Assembly: GCF_019175385.1 (NCBI RefSeq)
Contig: NC_083337.1
Span: 163,631,713 to 163,695,712, forward strand
DNA length: 64,000 nt
Direction: 5' to 3'
DNA from: Lycium barbarum
Lineage: Eukaryota > Streptophyta > Magnoliopsida > Solanales > Solanaceae
In this document: in pieces, positions 21,858-34,300 of the stretch
How positions within the stretch are numbered: position 1 is the stretch's first letter
Layout of the letters: the number at the start of each line of letters is the position of its first letter
Program-made: the position numbers and the translations under genes
Notes under the pieces: generated by a model
The model's database searches: none
What the model was told of the DNA's origin: nothing
What the model saw: only the letters and a program-made list of their open reading frames with translations

Positions 21858-24800
21858 ATGGAAGACAACACTAGTAGAATGGTTACTTTGAGTGGCGTAA
21901 ATTATGCCATTTGGAAGGGCAAAATGGAAGATTTGCTCTATGTCAAGAATTTTCATCAACCTGTCTTTGCCAATAAAAAGCCTGACAATAAATCAGATGA
22001 AAAGTGGAATTTGTTGCATCGGCAGGTTTGCGGCTTTATTAGACAGTGGGTTGACGATAATGTGTTGAACCATATTTCTGGGGAGACAAATGCTCGGACC
22101 CTATGGGAGCATCTTGAAAGTTTGTATGCTCGGAAAACTGATAACAACAAGATGTTTTTTATAAACCAAATGCTGGGTTTAAAATATCACGATGGTTCCA
22201 CAATGACAGATCATCTGAATATTTTTCAGGGGATCATGAACCAGTTATCTGCTATGGGCATTAATTTTGATGAAGAAATTCAAGGATTTTTTCTACTTGG
22301 TTCCCTACCAGATTCTTGGGAAATTATTAGAACTTCATTATCAAATTCTGCTCCGGATGGTGTGATCTATATGGATCTTGCCAAGAGCAGTCTTTTAAAT
22401 GAAGAGATGAGAAGAAAATCTCAAGGTTCCTCCTCATCAGATGTCTTGGTAACTCACACTAGGGGGGAGAGGCAAGAATCGTGGTTCTCAAAATAGAGAA
22501 CATCATAGAAGTAAATCCAGAACCAGACTTAAAGATATTGAGTGCTATCATTGCGGGAAAAAAGGGCACACAAAGAAGTTTTGCCGATTTTGAAAAATGA
22601 GAATAGAGATAAGGAGGAAAAAAAAGAAGATGGCAATCGTGTTGCCGTTGTCACTACAGAAGATCTTGTTACTGTCCTTGATGCGAATCTGATAAATATT
22701 GCTTGTGATGAGTCAAGCTGGGTTGTGGATAGTGGTGCCGCATCTCATGTGACATCAAGGAAGAAATCTTTCTCATCCTATACTCCGGGCGACTTTGGAA
22801 CTTTGAGTATAGGTAATGAGACTGTATCTAGGGCGGCTAGTGTTGGAACGATTTGTTTGGAAATGAGTATTGGAACTAAACTAGTTTTAAACAATGTAAA
22901 GCATGCACCTGATGTTCGTTTGCACTTGATCTCTGTTGGTGTTTTGGATGATGAGGGATATGTCAGCACCAATGGTGCTAGAAAGTGGAAGCTCACTAAG
23001 GGTTCCATGATTGTGGCTCGTGGCGAAAAGCGTCGTGGTCTATACTGGACTACGGCCTCTACCTGTGTTAATATGGTGAATGCAGTTGAGAGCAATAGGT
23101 CTTCAACGTTATGGCATAAGAGGCTTAGCCACATTAGCGAGAAAGGACTAAATGTTCCAGCCAAAAAGAAATTGTTGTCGAATTTCGTGCTAAATTAGAA
23201 AAGTGTGAGCACTGCTTGGCTTAAAAACAAAATAGAGTTTCTTTCAAGTCTCATCTTCCTTCAAGAAAGACAGTGTTGCTTGAGTTAGTGCATTCAGATT
23301 TATGTGGTCCAATGAAAACAAGGACCTTGGGTGGTGCACTTTATTTTGTCACTTTTATTGATGATTGCTCAAGGAAACTTTGGGTCTACATCCTAAAGAC
23401 TAAAGACCAAGTGTTGGGTGTCTTTAAGCAGTTTCAGGCTTCAATTGAAAGAGAAACAGGAAAGAAGCTGAAGTGTATTCGTACTGATAACGGTGGTAAA
23501 TATTGTGGACCGTTTGACGAATACTGCAAGCAACAGGGTATCAGACACCAAAAGACTCCTCCTAAGACTCCTCATCTTAATGGTTTAGCAGAGAGGATGA
23601 ACAGGACCTTGATGGAAAGAGTCAGATGTTTTCTTTCTGAAGCAAAGTTGCCGAATTCCTTTTGGGGTAAGGCTTTGTTGACCGCCGCACATGTTATTAA
23701 TCTATCCCCTGCGGTTGATTTGCAAAGTGATGTTCCAAACAGAGTTTGGTATGGCAAGGATGTTTCCTATGACCACTTGAAAGTATTTGGTTGCAAAGCT
23801 TTTGTACATGTGCCTAAATATGAGAGGTCAAAATTAACTGCCAAGACAAGGCAGTGCATCTTCATTGATTATGGCCTTGATGAGTTTGGTTACAGGCTAT
23901 ATGATCCAATTGAGAAGAAGGTCGTGAGAAGCTGTGATGTTATCTTCGTGGAGGATCAAACCATTGAAGATCAAAGCGGAGAAGATAAAATCTTCAAGTT
24001 CTGAAGGTTTAGTTAATCTTGATCAAGTCCCTCATACAAATGTTGATGAAGTTGGTGGGCTCAATGATGATGGTGATGCCCAGAATCATGTTCCAGATCA
24101 GCATGTTAATGATGATAACGATGTTGCTATTGATGAGGTAGATGCTCCTATTCATGAAGTCGTGGATGAGTCAAATATTCCACTTAGAATGTCTATTAGA
24201 CAGCATGTTCCTTCTTCCCGTTATTCACCTAATGAGTATGTGTTACTTACTGATGGGGGAGAACCTGAATGTTATGAGGAGGTCATGGAAGATGAGCACA
24301 AGGATCAATTGATTGAATCCATGCAAGATGAGATGAAATCTCTGCATGAGAATCATACTTTTGAGTTAGTGAAATTGCCTAAGGGCATGAGAGCTTTGAA
24401 GAACAAGTGGGTGTTCAAAGTTAAAGCCGAAGAACTCAGCTTGAAGCCTAGATACAAAGCTAGATTGGTTGTTAAGGGATTTGGTCAAAGGAAAGGTATT
24501 GACTTTGACGAAATATTTTCTCCTGTCGTGAAAATGTCCTCCATTCGGACAGTTATTGGTTTGACTACTAGTCTTGATTTGGAGATAAAGCAGATAGATG
24601 TGAAGACTGTTTTTCTTCACGGTGACTTAGAAGAGGAGATCTATATGGAACAACCTGAGGGCTTCAAGGCAAAAGGTAAAGAAAATCTTGTATGTAAACT
24701 TAAGAAGAGTCTATATAGATTGAAGCAAGCTCCCAGACAGTGGTACAAGAAGTTTGAATCTGTTATGCGATAGCAAGGCTACAAGAAGACTTCTTCAGAT

Positions 24801-25818
24801 CACTGTGTGTTTGCACAAAAATTTTCTGATGATGACTTTATCATCCTCCTGCTATATGTGGATGATATGTTGATTGTAGGCAGGAATGCTTCCAAGATTG
24901 ACGAGTTGAAGAAACAGTTGAGTAAGTCTTTTGCAATGAAAGACTTGGGTCATGCTAAGCAGATTTTGGGCATGAGAATTACTCGTCAAGAGATGAAAAG
25001 AAGCTTTATTTGTCGCAGAAAAAGTACATAGAACGTGTACTGGAATGCTTATATATGAAGAGTGCTAAGTGGGTTAGCACACCACTTCCTGGTCATCTGA
25101 AACTGAGCAAAGAGATGTGTCCTACAACAACGGAGAAAAAAGAGAGAATGGCCAAGATTTCTTATTCCTCTGCCGTCGGAAGTTTGATGTATGCAATGGT
25201 AGCACTCGACCAGATATTGCTCATGCAGTCAGTGTTGTTAGCAGATTTCTCAAAAATCCAGGGAAAAAGCATTGGGAAGATGTGAAGTGGATATTCAGGT
25301 ATCTAAGAGGAAGCTCAGATGAATGCTTGTGTTTTGGAGGATCAAATCCAATCTTGAAGGGCTATACATATTCTGATATGGCAGGTGACCTTGATAACAG
25401 AAAATCCACTACTAGATATTTGTTTACTTTTTCAGGGGGAGCTATATCATGGCAGTCGAAGTTGCAGAAGTGTGTTGCACTGTCTACAACTAAAGCAGAG
25501 TATATTGCGGTTACTGAAGCTGGCAAAGAGATGATATGGCTCAAGAGATTTCTTCAAGAACTTGGATTGCAACAGATGGAGTATGTTGTCTATTGTGACA
25601 GCCAGAGTGCAATAGACCTGAGCAAGAACTCCATGTACCATGCAAGAGCAAAGCATATAGATGTGTGATATCACTGGATTCGAGAAAAGATAGAGGACGG
25701 ATCTATGCAGGTCAAAAAGATCCCTACATCTGAGAATCCTTCGGATATGTTGACCAAGGTGGTACCAAGAGACAAGTTTGAGCTATGCAAGGAACTTGTC
25801 GAGATGTACTCAAACTAG
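21858..25818 (+). pseudogene. Copia element 2 gag-pol polyprotein, inactivated
   Basis: Gag starts at ATG 21858 ([20 protein letters not shown]) and is open to about 22465, where a G run shifts frame. The zinc knuckle CYHCGKKGHTKKFC follows, with TGA at 22591 and a further frame change. Protease keeps WVVDSGAASHVT. The integrase finger frame ends at TAG 23196. The D,D,E core (HSDLCGP, RTDNGG, AERMNR) is open from 23273 to 24004. Reverse transcriptase continues in another frame with TAG at 24771, and YVDDMLIVG is near 24855. The frame shifts again near 25000, and RNase H is interrupted by TGA at 25666. The C-terminal end (KELVEMYSN) stops at 25816. Unlike element 1, its protease Asp is intact. 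Confidence 0.93.
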
Positions 25819-25866
25819 AAGCCCGATATAGCCTCCTTCAGGTAGATGGGTCTGGAGGGGGAGATT

Positions 25867-26450
25867 TGTGGGGTCCAGCCCCATTTACAGGAAGGTGTTT
25901 TTCTTTCTTTTGGTATGAGATTTTCAATGGTGTGCAGATTTGGTTGATTGGCCAAAGATATATTCAGACTGCAAGTGAAGACTTTTGCATAAAATTGATG
26001 TCATTGATGACATAAGGAGGAGCAATTCATTCCTATAAATAGGCAGCTTATGGTTCATTCGATAGACACCAAAAACTCAGACAATACATCTGAGTGAGAG
26101 CAAAGTGAGATATACCATAGACTGTGTAAGAAAATTGTCTGTGAAGAAAAATAGAGTGTGAGTGATATTGTAGTGAGGTGGGAAAATCAAAAGAGTGTTA
26201 ATTCTTTTGAGGGTGTAGTGGTCTTAGGAGTATTTGTACTCGTTACTACACAGTGTAAAATTCCTTGCTATAGTGATATCAGTTGCTCCTCTTGGCCGTG
26301 GTTTTTCCCTTATTCAGAAGGGTTTCCACGTAAAATTCCGGTGTCGTTATTGCTTCATTTTATTCTTGTTGAATTAACCATAAATTAGTGTTCCGCGTTT
26401 ATCACTAATGTCGTGAATATTATTTTTTCGGGTCTATTTTATTCCCAACA
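25867..26450 (+). repeat. 3' LTR of copia element 2
   Basis: 584 bp, about 95% identical to the 5' LTR by eye, ending in CCAACA next to the AAATA duplication. Confidence 0.95.
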
Positions 26451-28830
26451 AAATAGACTTGCATCACTTCAAAAAATAGATTATATTTTGAGAGTTCAAA
26501 TGAAAGATGACTTGAGACTGTCCGAGGTCGACTTCCATCAACTTATTGAAGAACATACTACCTACTAAGAGGCATGTGATCTTTGTTGTAAAAGCGGTGC
26601 ATACAACAACTCTATCTTTGAAGACATGAAGGCGTAAACTTGCTCAACATCAGCAACATGTACTGTTGTCAATATTATTTGTCCCCTATTTAATATAATA
26701 TATCAATTTTATGTTGAATATCCAGAATATCTAATATGTTTTTATCGCAGTTCTTTATGTTTGATAAATGTGTACTTTTATAAGATGTTTTTAGCTTAGT
26801 TAAGACCATGTGTAACAAGTCAAGTAGATAAAGATATATAGAAGTTGACTTTGAAAGTTAATTTCTTAAAACTTTCTTCTGTCAAAATCGTTTGACTACT
26901 ATCTTCATATGAATATGCAATATTCTTGCAAGTAATGAAGTTGATACACTCAGCCGGAACTTGCCCTGACTATTTCTGGTTGGTGAACAACAAATAGTAA
27001 TATTCAGGCGTTGGAAATCAGATATGTGCAAAGAGCTGAAGAGTTGGTGTGTTCCCAATATACCACTGGACTTTGAATGGTATATGTAAAAGTATAATCT
27101 TCCTAGACACTTCTGGAGCATCGTTTTTTTAAAAAAAAAAAAATCTTTTCAGGTGCAAGTTGTTTCGAATTGTGTACATTTGATGTATTTTCTTTTATCA
27201 ATAGTTTGATATTGTGTATAGTTTGAAGACGTGAATAAATAGACTTCGCTTCTAATGACGCCTTATCTCTTCCACTAATACATCCACATAAACTTTAAGT
27301 TGATTCACCGCAATGTGTTGCAGTTTATGCTTATAGAGCTGAATAATTTCCAGCAATTCTTTGTTCATAACAATGTTACTCATTCCTTTCTAGTTGAGAA
27401 TCAGATATGTGCAAAGAGTTGAAGAGTTGATGTGTTCTCCATTGGCACATTGGATAGTCCAAAACTTGTGATACCGGCCACTGGACTTTGAATGTTAGGA
27501 TATAAAAGCAAAAGCTTAATCTCCCTAGACACTTCTTGAGCATATTTCTTTTCTTTTTCGTTCCTTTTTTTTTTAATCTTTTCAGGTGCAAGTTGTTTCG
27601 AATTGTGTACATTTGATGTATTTTCTTTTATCGATAGTTTGGTATTGTAGTATATAGTTTGAAGACGCTTAAATGAATAGACTTCGCTTCTAAGTGACAC
27701 CTTATCTCTTCCACTAATACATGCACATAAACTTTAAGTTGATTCCCCTGCAATATATTGTAGTTTATGCTTATAGTTATAGAGCTGAATAATTTCCAAC
27801 AATACTTTGTTCACAACAATCTTACTCATTCCTAATTTTAATACAAATGGTCCAACTTATAAGCTATAACAATGAATTGCCCCACTCTATTTTTAGGGTT
27901 AGAGTCTTATTCAAACTTTATACTTGGCGTGTTCACTTTTAAGGTTAGTCATTTAATACATTATATATAAAATTATAATTTAGATTTGATGTGCTTTTGA
28001 TAATTTTAGTAATTTTTCTCACACTTCCACAAACTCGCACATATATGCTTTCGGTCATAAATAATATTGTCTAAATTGATCCCGTTTAACAATTAACACA
28101 TATTCTAATATGCCTCTGCCGATTGAGTTTCAAAAGGAAGAAAACATGAAAATATTTAAATAAAGAATACATTACTTTGAGAAAAGTATTCTCGTCTAAT
28201 ACAAAAAAAAAAAAAAAAAAAAAAAGATACACACACACACAATTTGATTCTCTTTTCAAATTTTTCTTATTTTTCACTCAAGTGATTTCTTCAAAATTTT
28301 CTATTATTCAGTCACAATTTCTCTAGATAACCTGAAAAAATCTCCTTGTATATCAACTTCATAAATGTTTTAAAATAAATTAACTTAATCCCCTTGGCGT
28401 TAAGCTTTTTTTGAGAAACATTATACATTTATTTTCTCTTCTTACCTTTCTGTTAACTTAAAGCAATTATGACTTAAGCAATTATTTTCTCTATAATTGC
28501 TATCATTAAAAAGTTTTTACCTTAACTTGTGGTTTTTGCATTTTCATATTTCTAACCCATATAATTAAGGGTCATTTTTGACCTTTTGAAATCCTGCAAC
28601 AATTGGCTTATTGACTTTGAAGTCAAGTCGGTTTATGTGTTCCACTCAAAAATTGAAATTATTGTTTCTCAAATTTAAAAAGTGAAAGATATTAAGTTGA
28701 ATTTACTCTTTAATCCTTGCAAAATATTAAATTCTTAGTTATTAGTACTTGCTAATGAACAAGTTACACGGAAAAATGATACTTATACTGAAATACAATG
28801 AATACTATTATTGCATTGCAGTACATAAGG

Positions 28831-29256
28831 GTGTGTTTGGTATGAAAGGAAAAAAAAAATCATCGAAAATGTTTTCCATAGAAAATATTTCCCTAGAAAA
28901 TATTTTCATGGAAAATAAGTGGGTTTCTTACATATTTTCTAGTGTTTAGTAAGTAAGTAAAAATATACTATCCTAAGAGCATTTATATGTAATTTAGCAA
29001 AAAATCTTTGGGGGTCGGATGAGGTGGGAGTGTGTGTCCGGGGGTTGGATGGTCAAGTGATGAGATTGGGGAGGAGACAGTAAACTTGAAATATTACTTA
29101 TGTAACTTATTTTCCTAACTTTCATTAGAGAAGTCATTTTTCTCATTTTTTAGGAACTCGTTTTCCTAGAGAAAATGTATTCTAATGTAATTTGACCAAC
29201 CAAACATGGAACAATTAGAAACATTTTTTGAAAAATGTTTCCTCCATACCAAACAC
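28831..29256. mobile_element. MITE with GTGTTTGGTATG termini
   Basis: Ends are inverted copies: gtgtttggtatgaaaggaaa on the left and tttcctccataccaaacac on the right, around about 390 nt of AT-rich sequence with 'gaaaat' repeats. No coding capacity. The equivalent place in units B and C (about 34.6 and 41.9 kb) continues without it. I could not settle a target duplication, because the right flank is part of an inverted segment. Confidence 0.65.
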
Positions 29257-29312
29257 AAGTATATATTTTGAATAAGACTCTACCTTTGGAAAATAGAGTG
29301 GGGGAATTCATT

Positions 29313-29891
29313 GGGCAATTTGCACGATTACCCTTATTCGGGGGTGGTCGTTAATTTTTGCTCCTCGAATTACTGGTCTTTAACTTTTGTCCTTCGCTTA
29401 ATACTCCGAGATTCTGGGTTTGAACTAAGACTCAGCAAAAAAAAAAATCGCAAGGCAGAGTTTCATAGCAAAATTAGGCCTATTCGGGCAAAACTTAGGC
29501 CTTAAGGCAAACTTTTATCCAAAATTAGGCCTTCATGCAAACCTCTGTCTCAAGGCCTAACTTTTGCCTAAAATGAGGCCTATTCGGGGAAAATTTAGGT
29601 CTTAAGGCAGAGATTTGCCTTAAGTCCTAATTAAGCAAGCCTCTGCTTAAGGCCTAACTTTTGCCCGAATAGGCCTAATTTTGGGCAAATGTTAGGCCTT
29701 AAGACAGAGATTTTGGGAAAGTCTTGCTTTGCATTTTTTTTTTATTGAGCGGGGGTTCGAACCCAAAACTTTGAGGTATTTTCAGACACATTTTTAAGCG
29801 AAGGACAAAAATTAAAGACCAGCAATTTGAGGGGCAACAATTAAAGACCAGCGCCTTTGAATGGCAATCCACGCAAAAAAAGAAGAAGAAA
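29313..29891. mobile_element. Mutator-type MITE with 9-bp target duplication
   Basis: A 579-bp element with long terminal inverted repeats: 'ggtctttaacttttgtccttcgctta' near the left end pairs with its inverse near 29795-29825. The centre is built of palindromic 'ttaggcctta' motifs. Flanks gaattcatt (29304-29312) and gaattcatt (29892-29900) are a perfect 9-bp duplication, the size made by Mutator-like transposases. The related sequence at about 45370 (ggggaattcattattatagc) is the unoccupied site. No transposase is encoded. Confidence 0.85.
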
Positions 29892-29949
29892 GAATTCATT
29901 GTTATAGCTTGTAGGTTGGACCATTTGTAAATAAGCCCACTGATTTCGG

Positions 29950-30356
29950 GTTTTAGGGATAATGTAACAACCTCCAAATACAAACACTCACAATAATAGA
30001 AGAACATTAATTGTTGAATTAATAACCAAAAATTAAAGGGAAATTACAAGAATCATAGAAGAGCAGTAACTAGAAGAAGGGATGAGAAGCAGAAACCAGA
30101 GAAAGGGGATAAGAGATACAGAGTTTGTCTAAGTATAATCATAATTCGCATAACCGTTCTTCTGAGCGCTAGTTCTTTTAATCAGTTGTTAATTGGACCT
30201 CGGCCCCAAATCAACCTTTGTGAAAGCCTTCTAATTCTATTACTACTTCTGGGTCCAATAACTGGTTGTGTGACATTGGGTCGGAGCTGGTTCATAACAG
30301 CATAGGTCCAACTTTCCATACAACTTTTGTGAAATTAGATTTCTAGCTTCTGTTGT
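29950..30356. other. Unassigned sequence between units A and B
   Basis: About 400 nt with higher GC than the surroundings (for example 'ggacctcggccccaaatc'). No frame, terminal repeat or known motif was recognised. It has no counterpart at the borders of B/C, C/D or D/E, so it may be a fragment of another element. Confidence 0.4.
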
Positions 30357-30511
30357 CAATGAATAAAAAGAAATAACATCGATCAATCATTTTTTCGTTA
30401 CACGTAGATAGAATTAAAGCATACATTGTAATTCATAAAATATATGGAAATTTTACTAAATTAAATCATTGATTTCCATCATTTAGTTTTTCGTATGTAA
30501 AAAGTAAGTTG

Positions 30512-31145
30512 CTAACAATTGCAATGACAGACATGTGTGTTTCCAACTGGTCTGCAGGTGCCCCATTTAACACATCCATAAAAGGTGCATAATTCAAAAC
30601 ATTTTCCATTTCTACGTCTATCATCATCTTCTCCCGGTTTACATTCACCAAGCTCAGGGTGATCTTTGCACTCACAACTTGAACCACGAGGTGCGACCCG
30701 GTTAATTGCAGGCTCGACCGAACCCAATTGTATATGTCCAAATTCTGTATTTATATTTAAAAATTCAATAAATATGGAGTATAAAAATTAAATTCAGAAC
30801 ACAATTATTAACATATGATATCGTTATTCTAAACTGTAGAATCCATAAAGCTCAAATCTTGACTCTGCTTCTACCTGGAAACTAACCATTGCAATCTTCA
30901 TAATATTTTTTTTTTGTTTTAACAATGCGAAGAACTTACGCTTAAAAAAATTATCGATAAAAATTATTTCAAGTTACTATTGAATGATTTTCGAATCTTT
31001 GTATGTTGTGTAATTTTACATTTCTCAAACATAACAAGCTTAAAACATTGAGAAAAGAAATTATTTAAAAGAAAAGTCATATCAAATTACCTATAAGAAG
31101 TAGAAAAAATGCAAATTGAAGAACCGAAACTCCCTTGTTAGCCAT
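30512..31145 (-). CDS. Small secreted cysteine-rich (defensin-like) peptide, intact copy B
   Basis: Exon 1 (31145-31091) encodes the signal peptide MANKGVSVLQFAFFLLLI. GT donor at 31090, AG acceptor at 30745. Exon 2 (30744-30512) encodes the mature part and TAG stop; total 95 residues. Ten cysteines lie at 42, 44, 53, 67, 71, 76, 82, 91, 93 and 95. The spacing CFELC (C-x3-C), WGTC (G-x-C) and CHC (C-x-C) is the cysteine-stabilised alpha-beta signature of plant defensin-like peptides. An unusual charged stretch EDDDRRR occupies 57-63, and the protein ends CHCNC. A secreted extracellular role (defence or signalling) is inferred from family form only. It is the only one of five array copies with open exons and normal splice sites. 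Exact family not recognised. Confidence 0.75.
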
Positions 31146-31313
31146 GCTTTTGTAGAAACAATATTATGGATTAATGTCAATTAAGTCTTGATAAAAATAT
31201 TGATTATTTATAATATAAAAATGGCAAATCATCTTTAATTTTGAGATTGTATGTATCTCTACTAAGATTATTATTATTATTATTGAGATTGTATGTATCT
31301 CTACTAAGATTAA

Positions 31314-31315
<2 letters not shown>

Positions 31316-31365
<50 letters not shown>
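31316..31365. repeat. (TTA)n microsatellite
   Basis: About 16 TTA units just upstream (5') of peptide gene copy B, with a short separate run at 31268-31282. Unit C has only a trace ('attattattc') at the same place, so the array expanded after the B/C duplication or shrank in C. Confidence 0.9.
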
Positions 31366-31367
<2 letters not shown>

Positions 31368-34300
31368 TAACTGATTCTTTTGTGATATGCACCATTGATA
31401 TATGTACTCTTTTATGATTTATACCTTATTCTTTTTCTTTTACGATTTACACCCTATTCCCTTTATTTTCTTGCAAAACATTAAAAAATGTTCTTCAAAC
31501 TATTTCACGAGGGCAAACTAGGAAACTTAAATAATTGTATGATATCAAACTAAAGAAGTATTATAGTCCACAGAACTATTATATCCGGTTAAATCAAATT
31601 AAGAACCTGGAAAATAAAATTAAAATTTAAAATATAATTAATTTCTCTTTTCCATATTTTTTGCAAAATAGGCCTTACGAATTTACTATAGATATTTTCA
31701 TGGGGAATTTCTTGCTAAATCTTTCGCAAAAAAAAAAATCATTTATTTCATGAATATTCACTAAAAGTTTCTAATGAACTTTTTAGTATTTATTGTGATA
31801 TATCCACATGTAATTTATATGTGGATTTAAAATTATCGGGTAATTTACCTAGGAATTTTAAAATCCAACAATAATAAAATACCCTGTGTAATTTCAAGTA
31901 TGGTCTAGTGTATATGCAAACTTTACCATTATCCTAGGAGGTAGAGAGGTTGTTTTTGAAATAGTGATTTTAGTCCTTCGGTTATTACTTAATTCTGTTT
32001 TGGTCCCTATGTTATTCGTCTGACCATATTTAACCTTTAGTTAAACCAATCTTGCATTTTTAGTCCTTGAGGATAACTAAACTAATAGTACTAATAAAAC
32101 TTAACACCATAATAATTAATTATGAAAAACAAAAATGAAAAAGCAAATTAAAAAAACAGTAGATGTATTCAGACCTTATTTTCCACTTTTAATGTGCTAC
32201 TGTAACCTATCCATTGGTACGCTGAGATAAGTGCGATTTCCTTTACCTCCTCAGTGCTTCGTATTTTTTATTTGTTGTCCACACATTCGGATTATTTTGC
32301 TATAGAGAAGTTTAGATGTTGCTTGTGACGTACTATTTTTTTTTACTTCTTCAGTGCACCATACTTATTATTTATTGTCCACACTTTCTCACTATTTTGG
32401 TATAGAGAAGTTTAGACGCTGCTTGTGACTTACTATTTTCTTTACTTTTTCAGCGTTCCATACTTATTATTTGTTGTCAACATATTCTGACTATTTTCCT
32501 CAAAATGGTTTCTAGTGGCAGATAGATATATTAAGAGTTCAAATGAAGATGGTTTGAGACTCTTGAAATGGACTTGCATCACTTCAAAAGGCACATTATA
32601 TTTTGAGAGTTCAAATGAAAGATGATTTGAGACTGTCCAAGGTGGACTTCCATCAACTTATTGAAAAACATACTACCTACTAAGAGGCATGTGATCTTTG
32701 TTGTAAAAGTAGTGCATGGACTAACTCTATCTTTGAAGACATAAAGGCGTAAACTTGCTCAGCATCAGCAACATGTACTGTTGTCAATTTTATTTGTCCC
32801 CTTTTTATACAATATAACAACTGTATGTTGGATATCTAGAATATCTAATATGTTTTTATTGCAGTTCTTTATGTTTGAGAAAATGTATACTTTTATAAAA
32901 TGTTTTTAGCTTAGTTAAGAATATGTGTAAGAAGTCAAGTAGATAAACATGGAAGTTCACTTTGAAAAGAACTACTTAAACTTTCTTCTGTCAAAATCTT
33001 TTGACTTTACTATCTTGATATGAATATGCGATCTTGCAAGAAATGAAGTTGATACACTCAGCAAGAACTTGCCCTGACTATTTTTGGTTGGTGTGTCCTC
33101 TTTTCAATAATTTTCAGGAACAAAATATAGTAACGTTCGGGCGTTGGGAATCAGATATGTGCAAAGAGTTGAAGTTTGATGTGTTCCCCATTGGCTCATT
33201 GGATAATCCAGAAATTGTGACATCACTGAACTATGAATGATAAGGCTATAAAAGCATAATCTTCCTAAGCACTTCTTGAGCATCTTTCTTTTCTTCTTCG
33301 TTTTTTTATTATCTTTCAGCTGCAAGTTGTTTCAAATTGTGTACATTTGATGTATTTTCTTTTATCGATAATTTGATATTGTATATAGTTTGATGACGCT
33401 TGAATGAATAGACTTGCTTCTAAGTGATACCTTATCTCTTCCACTAATACAGATGCTTTAATGAATAGACTTCGCTTCTAAATGATACCTCATCTCTTCC
33501 ACTAATACATGCACATAAATTTTAAGTTGATTCCCTGAAATATGTTGAAGTTGTGCATATAGAGCTGAATAATTTCCAGCAATACTTTGTTCACAATAAT
33601 CTTACTCATTCCTTCCTAGTTCTAATACACATGGTCCAACATATAAGCTATAACAATGAATTGCCCCAATCTATTTTTAGGGATAGAGTCTTATTCAAAC
33701 TTTATACTTGGCGTGTTCATTTTTTAAGGTTACTCATTTAATATGTTATAATTAATACTATAATTCAAATTTTATATGCTTTTGATAATTTTAGTAATTT
33801 TTCTTACACTTCCACAAACTCACACGTATATGCTCTCGGTCGTAAATAATATTGTCTAAATTGATCCCGTTTAACAATTATAACACATATTCTAATATGC
33901 CTCTATCGATTGAGTTTCAAAAGTAAGAAAACATGAAAATATTTAAATAAAGAATATATTACTTTGAGAAAAGTATTTTGGTCTAATACGAAAAAAAATA
34001 TACACACACAATTTGATTCTCTTTTTAAATTTTTCTTATTTTTCACTCAAGTGATTTCTTCAAAATTTCTAGTATTCAGTCACCATTTCTTTAGAAAGCT
34101 TGAAAAAATCTCCGTCTATGTCAACTTCATAAATGTTTTAAAATAAATTAACTTATTCTCCTTGGCGTTACACTTTTTTTGAGAAACATTGTACACTTAT
34201 TTACTCTTCTTACGATTTTCTTTCAGTTAACTTAAGAAATTATGAGTTAAGCAATTATTTTCTCTATAATTGCTATCATAAAAAAGGTTTTACCTTAACT

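Larger units (their letters stand above)
21151..26450 (+). mobile_element. Complete Ty1/copia retrotransposon 2 (Tnt1/Tork-like), mutated
   Basis: LTRs of 584 bp (21151-21734 and 25867-26450) begin TGTGGGG and end CCAACA. The primer site TGGTATCAGAGT starts at 21737, and the purine tract ggagggggagattt ends at 25866. Target duplication AAATA is perfect at 21146-21150 and 26451-26455. Units B (about 32565) and C (about 39880) keep the unoccupied site 'gactcttgaaatggacttgc', so the insertion is specific to unit A. By eye the LTRs differ at roughly 27 positions (4-5%). Confidence 0.96.
19660..29950. repeat. Tandem-array unit A (oldest-looking copy)
   Basis: The segment aligns by eye with units B and C from the peptide-gene intron onward (19.66 kb matches 30.9 kb), through 'gatgttgcttgtgacttac' repeats near 20.9-21.0 kb, to about 28.8 kb. 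It is interrupted by copia element 2 (21151-26450) and by two MITEs. Near its right end, 27830-27960 returns in inverted form at 29257-29312 plus 29892-29945. Confidence 0.8.

Noticed and set aside
31204..31395. Asn-rich 63-codon frame
   Set aside because: Translation of the (TTA)n microsatellite on the minus strand.
33034..33240. 68-codon open frame identical at 40345-40551, tempting as a conserved small gene
   Set aside because: Identity is explained by the recent B/C duplication. The matching region of unit A (about 26920-27080) does not keep the frame, and no domain or splice structure is visible.
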